A DNA stretch of 64,000 nt from assembly GCA_030562195.1 (NCBI GenBank), contig CM060200.1:25211023-25275022 (forward strand), given 5' to 3'. Below the pieces are notes generated by a model. The model had not been told where the DNA came from and searched no databases. It saw only the letters and a list, made by a program, of their open reading frames with translations. The stretch comes from Nipponacmea schrenckii. Its lineage: Eukaryota > Mollusca > Gastropoda > Lottiidae. This document shows, piece by piece, positions 39,901 to 50,316 of this stretch. How positions within the stretch are numbered: position 1 is the first letter of the stretch; each line of letters begins with the position of its first letter. The position numbers and the translations under genes were made by a program.

Positions 39901-42900
39901 TACGCATGTCCACTTATTAAACCCTTCTCTTTAACCTGGAATACATATAATGTTAATGATGCACAAAGATCCAATACAAAAAAAAAAGATTATATATAAA
40001 TATCTTATATAAAGATAGCTTGCCAGGCAAGGTAACATACGCCCACTGGCAGCAAATGAATTTGAAAAATAAATTGAGCAATGACTCAAAAACATTCACT
40101 AAATGGATATTGAAGTCAAGGGCAAAAACTCAAAAACTGTTCATGGAAAATCGTCAAATTAAAACTTGACCACCATCTTATTTATTTCAATACTCATACC
40201 AAGTTTCATCAAATCTATTAAAAAATTGTAGCTTATTTTCCACCCACAAATATTTTTGACGCAATATTACTAAGTCAAGGGCTTGACTAATGTCTTATCT
40301 ATTCAGATGCTTACACCAAGTTCCATCAAAATCTTTTGAAAATTAAAGCTTCTTATTGAAACCACAATAGAATCTTGACGCAATTTCACGAAGTCAAGGG
40401 CAATAACTCAAAACAGTTCATTGAAAAACTGTCAAATTCAAACTTAACTGAGGTCTAATCAATTCCAATGCTGACACCAATTTCCATAAAAATTGGAGGA
40501 TTAATTGCATCGAAACTAAAATTTTGACAAGATTTTACTACATCAAGGGGAATAACTCAAAAACTGTTCATCAAAAAAATTGCCAAAATTCAAACTCGAC
40601 TGTTAACAATTCCAATGCTCACACCAAGTTACATTAAAATCCATAGATAATTGTAGCTTCTACAGAAAGTTTACTTAGTCAAGGGCAATTACTCATAAAC
40701 TATTCATCAAAAAATCGTCAAATTTGAACCTGACCACCGCCTTATCAATTCCAATGCTCATACGAAGTTTCATTCAAATGCATTGAAAATGGTAGCTTCT
40801 ATTGCATCAACAATAAATTTTGACGTGATGTAAATAAGTCAAGGGCAATAACTCAAAAACTGTTCATCGAAAAAATCTTCAAATATAACGTTGTCCGCCG
40901 TCTTATCAATTCCAATGCTCACACCAAGTTCCATTAAAATCCATTGAAAATTGTAGCTTCTATTGTGTCTACAACATATATAGATGCAGGGGCAATAACT
41001 CAAAAACCGTTCATCGAAAAATCGTCCAAATCGAACTTGACTGCCGTCTTATCAATACCAATGCTCATACTAAGTTTCATTAAAATTCATAGAAAATTAT
41101 AGCTTCTATAGTGTCTACAACAAATGTTGACGGACCGACAGACAGATGGACATGGGCAACGACATTATACGTCCACATATTCATGTGGGCGTATAAAAAT
41201 CTGTTCATTCGATAATTTCCATACATGCATACCAAGTTTCATTAAGATTGGATAAAAACTTTAGCCTCTATCTTGGATGCAACCCAAATTTGACGCGTTT
41301 TTACTAAGTCAAGGGCAATAACTCAAAATCCGTTCATTCGATAATTTCCATTTTGGAACTTGACCAAGATATCATCAATATATACATGTATACCAAGTTT
41401 CATTAAGATCGGATAAAAACTGTAGCCTCTATCGTGGATACAACCCAAATTTGACGCGTTTTTACTACGTCAAGGGCAATAACTCAAAACCCGTTCATTT
41501 AATAATTTCCATTTTTGAGCTTGACCAAGATATCATCAATATATACATGTATACCAAGTTTCATTAAGATAGGATAAAAACTGTAGCCTCTATCGTGGAT
41601 ACAACCCAAATTTGACGCGTTTTTACTAAATCAAGGGCAATAACTCAAAATCCGTTCATTCGATAATTTCCATTTTCGAACTTGACCGAGATATCATCAA
41701 TATATACATGTATACCAAGTTTCATTAAGATCGGATAAACACTGTAGCTTCTATTGTGGATACAACCCAAATATGACGCGTTCTTACTAAGTCAAGGGCA
41801 ATAACTCAAAATCCGTTCATTCGACAATTTCCATTTTCGAACTTGACCCAAATATCCTTAACATATACATGTATACCAAGTTTCATTAAGATCGGATAAA
41901 AACTGTAGCCTCTATCGTGGATACAACCCAAATTTGACACGTTTTTACTAAGTCAAGGGCAATAACTCAAAAAGCGTTCATTCGATAATTTCCATTTTTG
42001 AACTTGGCCGAGATATTATCAATATATACATGTATACCAAGTTTCATTAAGATCGGATAAAAACTGTAGCCTCTATTGTGGATACAACCCAAGTTTGACG
42101 CGTTTTTACTAAGTCAAGTGCAATAACTCAAAAAACGTTCTTGCGATAATTTCCATTTTCGAACATGACCGAGATATTATCAATATATACATGTATACCA
42201 AGTTTCATTAAGATCGGATAAAAACTGTAGCCTCTATCGTGGATACAACAAATGTGGACGGACCGACGGACGGACGGACGGACAGGGGCGACGGCAATAT
42301 ACGTCCACATTTCCATGTTGGCGTATAAAAAACCAAGCCTTAATAGAATGTATTAGGATATTTTGATAGATTGTAATATTTCTACAATTATTTTACAAGT
42401 TAAGATTTTTAATTTTTTGATTATTTCCGATCCTTAAACTGACAAAAGGAATAAAGAATCAACACTGCTATCCATATTAGGCATATTAATATATTTAGCT
42501 TGTTTGGAATTGGTTGACACGAGTTTTTGGTTACTACTCGTCCTTCCAAATATTTTCTTACCTTGAATGTACACGTCACCAATGCTCCAGATTTTACAGC
42601 GTGTTGAACCCTTTTAAATAATTGTTCTGGAATAATGTCCTCTCCGTTAACTATTATTGTTTCTGAAACACCACCAGTTAGAGCCAGATAGGCATTGCTC
42701 ATATGTCCACCATCAACTTCATCATACGATCCATGAAATCTATGGAATAGTATTAGATAGATATTATACATGGATTCCCTCATTTTCATTTATTCATAAT
42801 AATATATATAATATAATTGGACAGCGAAGGCATATATCAATTGACCGTGAACATATTATCTACGCGGAAAATACGAGTTGGTCTCATTAGTCGTAATTAG

Positions 42901-45900
42901 CGAAATTTTATAACGTCATTCAAAATAAATCTTCAAAAAAATTTCTTTGAATTACCCACACTTTTTTACGGCTATATACGGTTTGAATATGTGGAATATT
43001 CATTAGAACACCGATTAATCAATTAGATTGATTTGACCCTAAACAATGTGAGAATGCTTCTTAATTGCTCCGATATTTACGTTGTAGTTAAAGAATGGGT
43101 TCAATTTACGTAAACCCTGTGTCATTGTTGCTAATGTAGGTAACATGTAATATTTTCATAAGTCATTATCATTGCAATTCAATTCTGTTGACAATACACC
43201 AGGAAAGCGGACTTCAGTTTCATCAAGCCAATAAAATCAAAAACTCACCTTGCAAATGCCTTTTCAATCAAAGAAACCCACATTTCTCGTAGGTTTGAAT
43301 CTGACTTGGACGACCATATCTGGTTATTTCTGCGCTTAACAGGCAAACAGTCGTCTATATAGACATCACGCCATTGACCAAATCGCCAAAATTTACAATG
43401 GAACACGCCTTCGTGCTGAGAATAGTCATCAGCAGTCATCACCTGAAAATACAAATATATCATCAATAACATGAGTAAGTACATAACGTTTCAACACAAG
43501 TTACACATTTTGAAATTGAAATTTTGTCTTGACTCAACCGGTCTGATTAACAGGCCAGTAGCCAGCCTCCCTTCCAAAAGTGAGGGGGAGGGGGGGACGT
43601 TCTCTGATTGAACACCGCCAAAAAATTATCCAGGGAGGGGGGGGGGTGTGGTGTCGCAAGAAAGATTCCCGGCTACCGGCTTCGGGCTAGCTGATTAATC
43701 ACTCTCAAATTAACTTCATTCATTATTCATTTTTAATTTAAAGCAGTAATTTACCCTTTGCATTAATCCCCATTTTTCAACAAAACTCGCCAAAATAGCT
43801 AAAAACCAACAAGTTCCAACACTTCCCTGTCCAACATCAAATCTTGTTGTCTCATCAGCAATTAACACTGGGTTGTCGATGATTTCCTGAAATAATAATA
43901 TGAATGAAGTTGAAGCATTAGGCGGAGAGATGAGAAAAATATTAAAATGAAATGTGAAAATGAAATTGAATTGAAATATTAAAATGAGATTTTGATATGA
44001 AATATAAATATTGAAATGAAATAAAATATTGAAATGAAATAAAATATTGAAATGAAATAAGAATCACAAATATACCCCGTTCCAAAATAATAATATAAAC
44101 GTTTGACTTCTCTCAAACACTTTCTCATAGAACTCTTCATGAAAGAGGTTAAGATAGACGCCTATATAACCCGGATGAATACCAAAATGGCTCCTGATGA
44201 TGGTCAAAAGTGAAAAGGTGAAGATCGGTCGATGCGCACGCGCATTATCCGTTCTCGGCACGCTTCGCGATAACACTACGACCATAAATGCGTTTCCACT
44301 TGTGAAGTAAAGCTAGCTTTAAACCAAGCTTTATTGCCGAACACGTTATGTTCCTGAACCACTTTAGTCTCGATCAAAAAGTCGCACATTCTGATTGACA
44401 TCTCGCGACGTACAAGACTACCGATGTTGCGCGTGCAACCGTAAAATTAGTACTTCTCTATTGCCGAACGAGAAAAAGTCGGCGTTTTGCGTTTTCACTG
44501 TGTTTAAAAAGCCGGCTTTAAAGCAAGAAAAAAGTGAACAGTAACGGTTCAGCAATTTAACTAATTTAACTAGTGGAAACATACAAAAGCTAGCTTAAAG
44601 CCGGCTTTAAAGCAAGAAAAAGTGAACAGTAACGGTTCGGCAATTTAACTAATTTAACTAGTGGAAACATACAAAAGCTAGCTTAAAGCCGGCTTTAAAG
44701 CAAGAAAAAAGTGAACAGTAACGGTTCGGCAATTTAACTAATTTAACTAGTGGAAACATACAAAAGCTAGCTTAAAGCCGGCTTTTTGTCCCAAGTGGAA
44801 ACGCAGTTAATTTATTGAGTCCGGTCTGTGAACCGTTCTGAGAACGCCCGACCGTCACGCACACGCGCGAGCCAAACAGCTGAGCGCGAAGCATTTTCGT
44901 TTTCGTTCTGCTCGGCACAATTCCACCCGATATCGTACACACAGCCGAGCGGAGCATTATTGATCGATAGGAGAGCGCCATCCAGCATATTGTCACATGA
45001 TTTCAAAATGGCCGCGTCAAAGAAAGTTCGTATAAAAATTATTGCTGCTTCATGTTTATTGATTTAGATGAGACGGAGACGGAGGTTGTCTAGTAAAGTT
45101 TGGGTTCGGCCGTGGGGCAACCGAAGGGCAAAGTAGGAGTTATTTCAAAACCTATTTGCCGAACTCGAGAGGAGGATACAGAGGAATATAGACGATATTC
45201 CTGCTTCACGATTGAATAATTTCAATTTATCCTTAAAGGGGCCCAGGCTTGATTTGTTTCGGACAATCATCCGACAGCCTCAAACACATGAAATCTTTTG
45301 CTTAGCTAATCAGAAATAGTCTACAGAGCTTACCTTTGAAGTTTGAGCCTTCAAATCCATGTGTATCCATAATTATCCGTGTTTGAAAAATCATAATGTC
45401 TTAAGATATTACGAACGTCCCGCAATATTGGAAAACGGTTCGTCTTGATAATCAAAGAGTTATCCTTCCCGTCGTGCAATAGTGGTCATCTATATAAATA
45501 GACTACAACGCATTTTCAATTGTCGACTTTGTCAACAGGACACACAATTTTCAGCCTGACTGGAGACCAGCCACGTACAGCACAGCAAAAAAAATGAAAA
45601 GTGAAATGTTTTGTTTGAGGTATATTTCAAGGTATTTTGCGATTTTCTTAGAGCTTGAGTATATCTGAGGACTGTTTAAATGTAACAAAGGCCCAAAACG
45701 ACCCCTAAAAATCAAGCCTGGGCCCCTTTAACATGTTTGATCGCCACGAACGTGCTCCGCTGAGCGATGTTTTCCGTTTCACTTGTGCGCAACAAACGAG
45801 CAGATCAGCTGAGCGCGGAGCAGAACGCTGTTTTGCTCGCGCGCGTGCGTTGGCCTTTACATTACACAAAATTCATCCGTACGGTTCCGAAAACGGATAA

Positions 45901-46207
45901 ATTCTATATTAAACTGAAGACTATTGTCTTTTGGTATACTAGTATATACTAATTCATTCCAGCTTACCCACGGTCGTAACCATAGCAAACCGCCGTTGTC
46001 TTTGGTGGCTACTTCTAGCGGAAATTCGTCATCCGTATACAAACTACCTCTGTTGATTCTCGGTCTCTGTGCCTCACTGTGTGGCGTAGGATTTCGCCTA
46101 TAATCTATATAGACCTCATAGGTGCCTACATCGGTTGCTTGATATTTAGGTTTTTTTCCTCTATGATTCATGGTCAATCTAAAGTTAGACAATATCTCAC
46201 TAAACAT
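36917..46207 (-). CDS. Calpain-type cysteine protease, paralogue 1 (9 exons found; 3' end not found)
   Basis: Exons (minus): 46207-45968, 43886-43755, 43442-43249, 42739-42562, 39935-39879, 39783-39695, 39439-39270, 39025-38820 and 37083-36917. Junction phases are 0, 0, 2, 0, 0, 2, 1, 0 and then 2 at the last donor (GTTAGA). Numbered from Met 46207, residues ~61-80 are the entry motif [14 protein letters not shown]. The papain-like core has Gln100 and catalytic Cys106 in [20 protein letters not shown] in exon 3, His258 in SGHAYSL and Asn283 in RVRNPWG. Exons 7-9 form the beta-sandwich domain ([43 protein letters not shown]). Calpains are calcium-dependent intracellular proteases. Nothing resembling EF-hands or a C2 domain was seen downstream, so the C-terminus is open. 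The start may instead be Met 46171 or lie in an unseen upstream exon. Large introns carry several mobile elements. The next gene upstream, 50317-56050, is its paralogue. Confidence 0.92.
37397..38433 (-). mobile_element. 161 bp-unit dispersed element, reverse orientation
   Basis: Bounded by TATACGCCCACATTATAATG on the left and AGTGGGCGTATC on the right, forming short inverted termini. Just inside the left end is a (GTCC)n microsatellite. About six units follow at 161 bp steps (GAATGAAACTTGCTG near 37517 and 37678, then 37839 and 37999). Modules are reverse complements of those at 40012-42328. Located in the intron between exons 8 and 9 of the first calpain gene. Confidence 0.88.
40012..42328 (+). 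mobile_element. 161 bp-unit dispersed element, two sub-arrays
   Basis: Starts with AGATAGCTTGCCAGGCAAGG and ATACGCCCACTGG. Sub-array 1 (~40060-41130) has degenerate ~160 bp units and ends in CGGACCGACAGACAG and GTGGGCGTATAAAA (~41190). Sub-array 2 (41191-42328) has units at exactly 161 bp steps (GTTTCATTAAGAT at 41236, 41397, 41558, 41719, 41880, 42041, 42202) and ends in (GGAC)n and GGCGTATAAAA. Architecture recalls the non-autonomous 'pearl' elements of bivalves; this is resemblance in design, not a sequence match I could test. Located in the intron between exons 4 and 5 of the first calpain gene. Confidence 0.9.
44288..44807. mobile_element. Harbinger-type MITE with TAA target duplication
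   Basis: The left end ATGCGTTTCCACTTG and the right end CAAGTGGAAACGCAGT form terminal inverted repeats. TAA flanks both sides (44285-44287 and 44808-44810), the 3 bp duplication typical of PIF/Harbinger. The interior holds three ~89 bp tandem units (44511, ~44600, ~44688) beginning GCCGGCTTTAAAGCAAG. The left arm (GTTCCTGAACCACTTTAGTC, 44350-44370) matches the 5' part of the Harbinger element near 3.3-5.5 kb. Lies in intron 1 of the first calpain gene. Confidence 0.88.
45237..45727. mobile_element. TTAA-flanked MITE, 491 bp
   Basis: Termini AGGGGCCCAGGCTTGATTT (left) and AATCAAGCCTGGGCCCCT (right) are inverted copies, preceded and followed by TTAA at 45233-45236 and 45728-45731. A TTAA duplication is typical of piggyBac-type transposases, though the termini are not the usual CCC start. 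No coding capacity. GC-rich sequence just outside (44822-44970 and 45740-45890) is itself loosely inverted, e.g. GGCTCGCGCGTGTGCGTG against TGCTCGCGCGCGTGCGTT. Confidence 0.8.
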
Positions 46208-46871
46208 AAAATGTATGATTAATGCTATGGGCAGACGAGCGTATTTTTTCGTCCAATCATTAGAAATTACTCGCCTCGAATTTTATCGGCAGAATTTGCC
46301 GTACATGTCATGTGATCATTTCAAAATGGCAGATTGACTAATAAGATACGACAGGTAACATCATGAGGGGGCACCCTTTGCCAATTTTATCGCCCGAATT
46401 TTCTGTCGAACATGTAATGTAATCGGTACAAAATTGCTCGTTGGATTAAGTGTACTTTATGGTCTAGAAAGTGGATTAAGGGTCGGAAAGAAAAAAGTTT
46501 ATATACATCTCATTGCAAGTCGCTGAGACAATTCTATTTTAGCCACCTCCTTGGTCACATTGTCCCGCTAGACAGGGGTGTAATATCAAACAGACTCTTT
46601 GGTCTCTTGGATCAAAGAGCTAATAATTCGTCGATTCCAAAATTTCGGGTCGTCCGATTTATATATAGGTATCGTCCACCCAATAAATTACGCTGGGTAC
46701 GAATTTGATCGCCGGTGAAAATAATCGACCAAAAATATTGGCAGTTCTTTTTATCTCCACAATTTGAAGAAAAGAATAAATACGCGGAAATTATCACTTA
46801 AATAATTGAAGCTGTTTTATTTTTAAAAAATGGAAATTATGTCGCATGAGAGTTGAAAATTACTTCTAGTA
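46208..46871. other. Upstream flank of the first calpain gene
   Basis: No promoter element could be called. No exon with calpain similarity was recognised; the minus-strand frame 46612-46797 has no family signature. Confidence 0.4.
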
Positions 46872-47400
46872 TAATAATAATAATAATAATAAATCTTTAT
46901 TCAGTTATCTTAGGTCAGTTACCCATATAACAATAATATATAAAAAATTCAAAACTATTATATATAAATAAATATTATATAATATTATATATATCACAAG
47001 ATGGCAGATGGAGAGGTAGAGACTGCCTCTTTAAGTATTACTAACATTTCATTGAGAGAGCTTCTTCAATGTAGCTCGCTACCGAGTGTAGCAGACGACA
47101 GTCGCTGGCTTGACCTAGTTCATTAATAAAAAAGGGGAGATAGTGCTGTTTCCGATTAAAACAAGAGATGTATTTAGTGAACTTAATTTTAAGCAAACAA
47201 ACATAAAATGAAACTGTGTCTGATCACCATTTTTACACAATGGGCATATTGGGCTTTGCACAAGACCTCTTCTATAAAGATTAGTTGCAAGGGGAAGTAT
47301 GTTTAACCTTAATCTTGTAATTTGCCTTTTCTTGTTAATGCTTAATTTACACTAATATAATTTAGGTAATTCATATTAAATTTGACAGTTTTATGAAAAG
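46872..47400 (-). mobile_element. LINE 3' fragment with (ATT)n tail
   Basis: Minus-strand translation around 47230-47360 gives LSINKKRQITRLRLNILPL, LYRRGLVQSPICPLCKNGDQ and TQFHFMFVC: the RLR-N-LP, LY-RG and CPLC zinc-knuckle pattern of LINE C-termini. The 3' side ends in AATAAAGATTTATT and a (TTA)n microsatellite at 46872-46895. It lies between the two calpain genes, or in the 3' part of the second. Confidence 0.8.
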
Positions 47401-48029
47401 CATTTTCATATGTACACCTAGAGTTAAGACCGGACTTACCTAGTATCATTTATAAACCTAAGTGGATTTCTTTTCACATTAAAAATATAGTATATGAATA
47501 TCTATCAACTGTAAATCTAAAAAATTTCTACCATTTATACAAAGGAGAAATATAAAGGGTTTGCCGATGACCCTTGTATAGAATTGCAACGTGGGTAAAA
47601 TGATTTAACCTAATCTGCATAAATCCTATATTGTTAGTTAAGCTTGAAGTTTTCAATAAAATGGTCAAATTATCGATTCAAATTTAAGGATTGACTAAAG
47701 CATTTAAATGAACTTCCGGTTCTCACTTCCTGTCTATAGTTTCATTTTAAGTTTATCTTTAATAGAAATATTCTAGTAATAGAATTAGAATTTATTAAAA
47801 TGTCACTTATGCAAGATACTAAATAAATGCCGAACATGTAGATTAACAGATAAAGATATACGTAATAACTTTTAACTTAGCTCAATTACAACTTGAAGGG
47901 TTCATTATGACAATGAAAGTTATTTTTATAGATATTCAATACAGTAGTTAAAATAGGAAAATACCCTCTACCTAAATGAGCATTGAAAACTAGTTCATTA
48001 ATACCATATATACCTTTCATTTTTGTAAT

Positions 48030-49551
48030 AAAAAAGATAGCTTACCAGGCAAGGCGATATACACCTACTTTTCATGAGAAATTTAGTTATAACCTACTTA
48101 AAAACAAAAATCAAACGACTTGATATCAAAGATGACAAATTCCAAGAAAATTAATTGAATTTTCGGGAAGCTCTATAGCTCAAATTGAAAATGGTGCAGC
48201 ATTCCTGTTTCACAAAACATTTCCAAATGAGCTGGAATCGACAATGTGAATATCTAAAACTAAATCTGTGCTGGAATTGAGCTATTGTATAATATTGCAA
48301 TAAATTTGTATCGAGTCTGTAGGACTTATTTAACTCTGATTTTCTGTAATATATTTCTAGTAGGAATAATTATCTACACAGCTCACATGGCTTTCATTTT
48401 AAATATGTAATGCGAGGACCCAAAATAAATACGAAATCGCAGTTTGAACTACAAGAAGTCATAAATAATTTTTATATATTTTAGAATCTAAACGGGTATG
48501 AGACTGTTCAAAGCCAATGGCCGTGCCAAAGAGGGAGCAGGGGGAAACCTAAACTATATTTTACAGTTTTAGAAAATTAGAATCAGCACCAGTCTGTAAC
48601 ATCACATATTTATATCTTATGCATATAAAAAAAAGACAATCTCTTTTCGGATGTCATTAAAACTATATTTTATATTTTGAAAAATCCTCGATTGACGGAA
48701 TAGATTGTGTGAATCCACATCCTGTTAATTAAACTAATAAATAGTGGACTTCTCATGGTAGTAGTATTATGTGTTATTGACACTCCGCTAAAACAATAAT
48801 TTTTCTCAAGAGGAGTGCTCAAAACTCGTAAACAAGACTAGAAATTCTGGCAAACTCAGATAGTGGTAGAAACATTTTTATGATGCGGTTTTAAAATCCA
48901 TGGTCATCGAAGGTCAAGGTCATTTGATATAGCCTTGTGAATTTTCAAAAAACTAAAACGGGTACCAAAAAAATTGTTGTCGATAATAGGCATATGTGTG
49001 GATAGCTTATAGGTCAAGAACATTCTACTTAAAAAAATTCAGGGTCATTGAAGGTCAAGGTCTGGCCTTTTGAATTTTCAAAAAAATTCAATCGGGCATT
49101 AAAAAAATTTAAATTTGAAAATCAAAATTCTGTTCCCAACAATTTTTAGATAAAGTAACAAGGTTTCGAAAAACACCAAATTAGGACAAATCGGATAAAA
49201 ATTAGCGGACTCATTAAAAATTTGCTGAATGTTACTGTTCTGTGATGACATATAAAGTATCACTTCCGGAAGTTCTAACGCGAGAACCGGAAGTGGTAGA
49301 AATTTTTTTTATGATGCGGTTTTATTTTTATAGGCGACTTCTCTATATTCTGTAATTTTCAAAGCGATCGGATAATTAGCAACAAAGTTATGCAATTATG
49401 CATATTATTATTATGCAATAACTAACTACTGATGCGTAAAAATTTTAGTTTTATATATTCATTTTCTATTCCAGTACGTATCTTATCGTATTTTTCAATT
49501 CAAATTTCTATACCATTTTCGAGTTGGGCTAGGGAGCTTCCCGAAAAGAAA
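48030..49551. mobile_element. Terminal-inverted-repeat element, ~1.39 kb, behind a head shared with the 161 bp-unit element
   Basis: AAAGATAGCTTACCAGGCAA at ~48034 matches the head at 40012. Further in, TTTTCGGGAAGCTCTATAGC-TCAAATTGAAAATGGT (48162-48197) is mirrored at 49511-49547 (ACCATTTTCGAGTTGGGCTA then GGGAGCTTCCCGAAAA). The interior repeats a TGATGCGGTTTTA and CATTGAAGGTCAAGGTC theme with no coding frame. Edges and target duplication are unclear. Confidence 0.6.
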
Positions 49552-50316
49552 AAAAAAGTCTAATGAAAACAAAGAGTGGCAAATTTCTAATTTTCCACTC
49601 AAAAAAAAAAGTCTAATGAAAACAAAGAGTGGCAAATTTGTAATTTGCCAGTCAATTGAAAGCAATAGAGCTTACAGATGTTTGTTTATTGAGTGTCTAT
49701 TAATTGAGCAAATTTTCAGTTTCAAAAACTCCAACCAGCGACGCAGGGGGTGGGGGGCATTCCTTTTCATCAGCTATACTTTCCTAAAATATAAAGAGAA
49801 CAAAGATTACTGTATATATGACTGTGGTTATTGCAAATCAACCAACTACTAACAAGACAAGGTAATATCTGGCAAGGTAATATCTGTAAATCTGTAAAAT
49901 AACCATACCAGATGATAAGAAAAAACCAAGTCAACAATCTAGTATTTCCTTTCATCCAAAAGTCAAATATTGGCACAGTAGGAGTACGTTCTCTGTAATG
50001 GTCCGTCCCATAGTATATTTAATCGACGGGTGTTATGTTTCTTGAGAAATAAAGCGAAACATCATTAATTAAAGTGATAATTCGTAATTTCAGAAATAAA
50101 AAAGAAAAAGATACATATTTGTAATTCAATTTCTTTGAAATTACTTTAGTATAAATTTCTTCCGGAAAGTTTCCACATTAAGGAAATGCCTCCAAAATAT
50201 CACCAGCGATACAGAGAAGTTGTAGGTTGTTCGATTTTATTAGCATGCAAACACCCCCCCCCCCCCCCTCCTCCCACCCTAATAAAAAATACATACACCT
50301 TCATCGATCAACTTAC

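Noticed and set aside
44772..45067. Overlapping frames on both strands in a GC-rich patch
   Set aside because: Frames stay open because of GC composition; sequence resembles decayed inverted transposon arms.
46612..46797. Candidate terminal exon for the second calpain
   Set aside because: Sequence does not resemble EF-hand, C2 or calpain tails and no suitable acceptor and phase were found.
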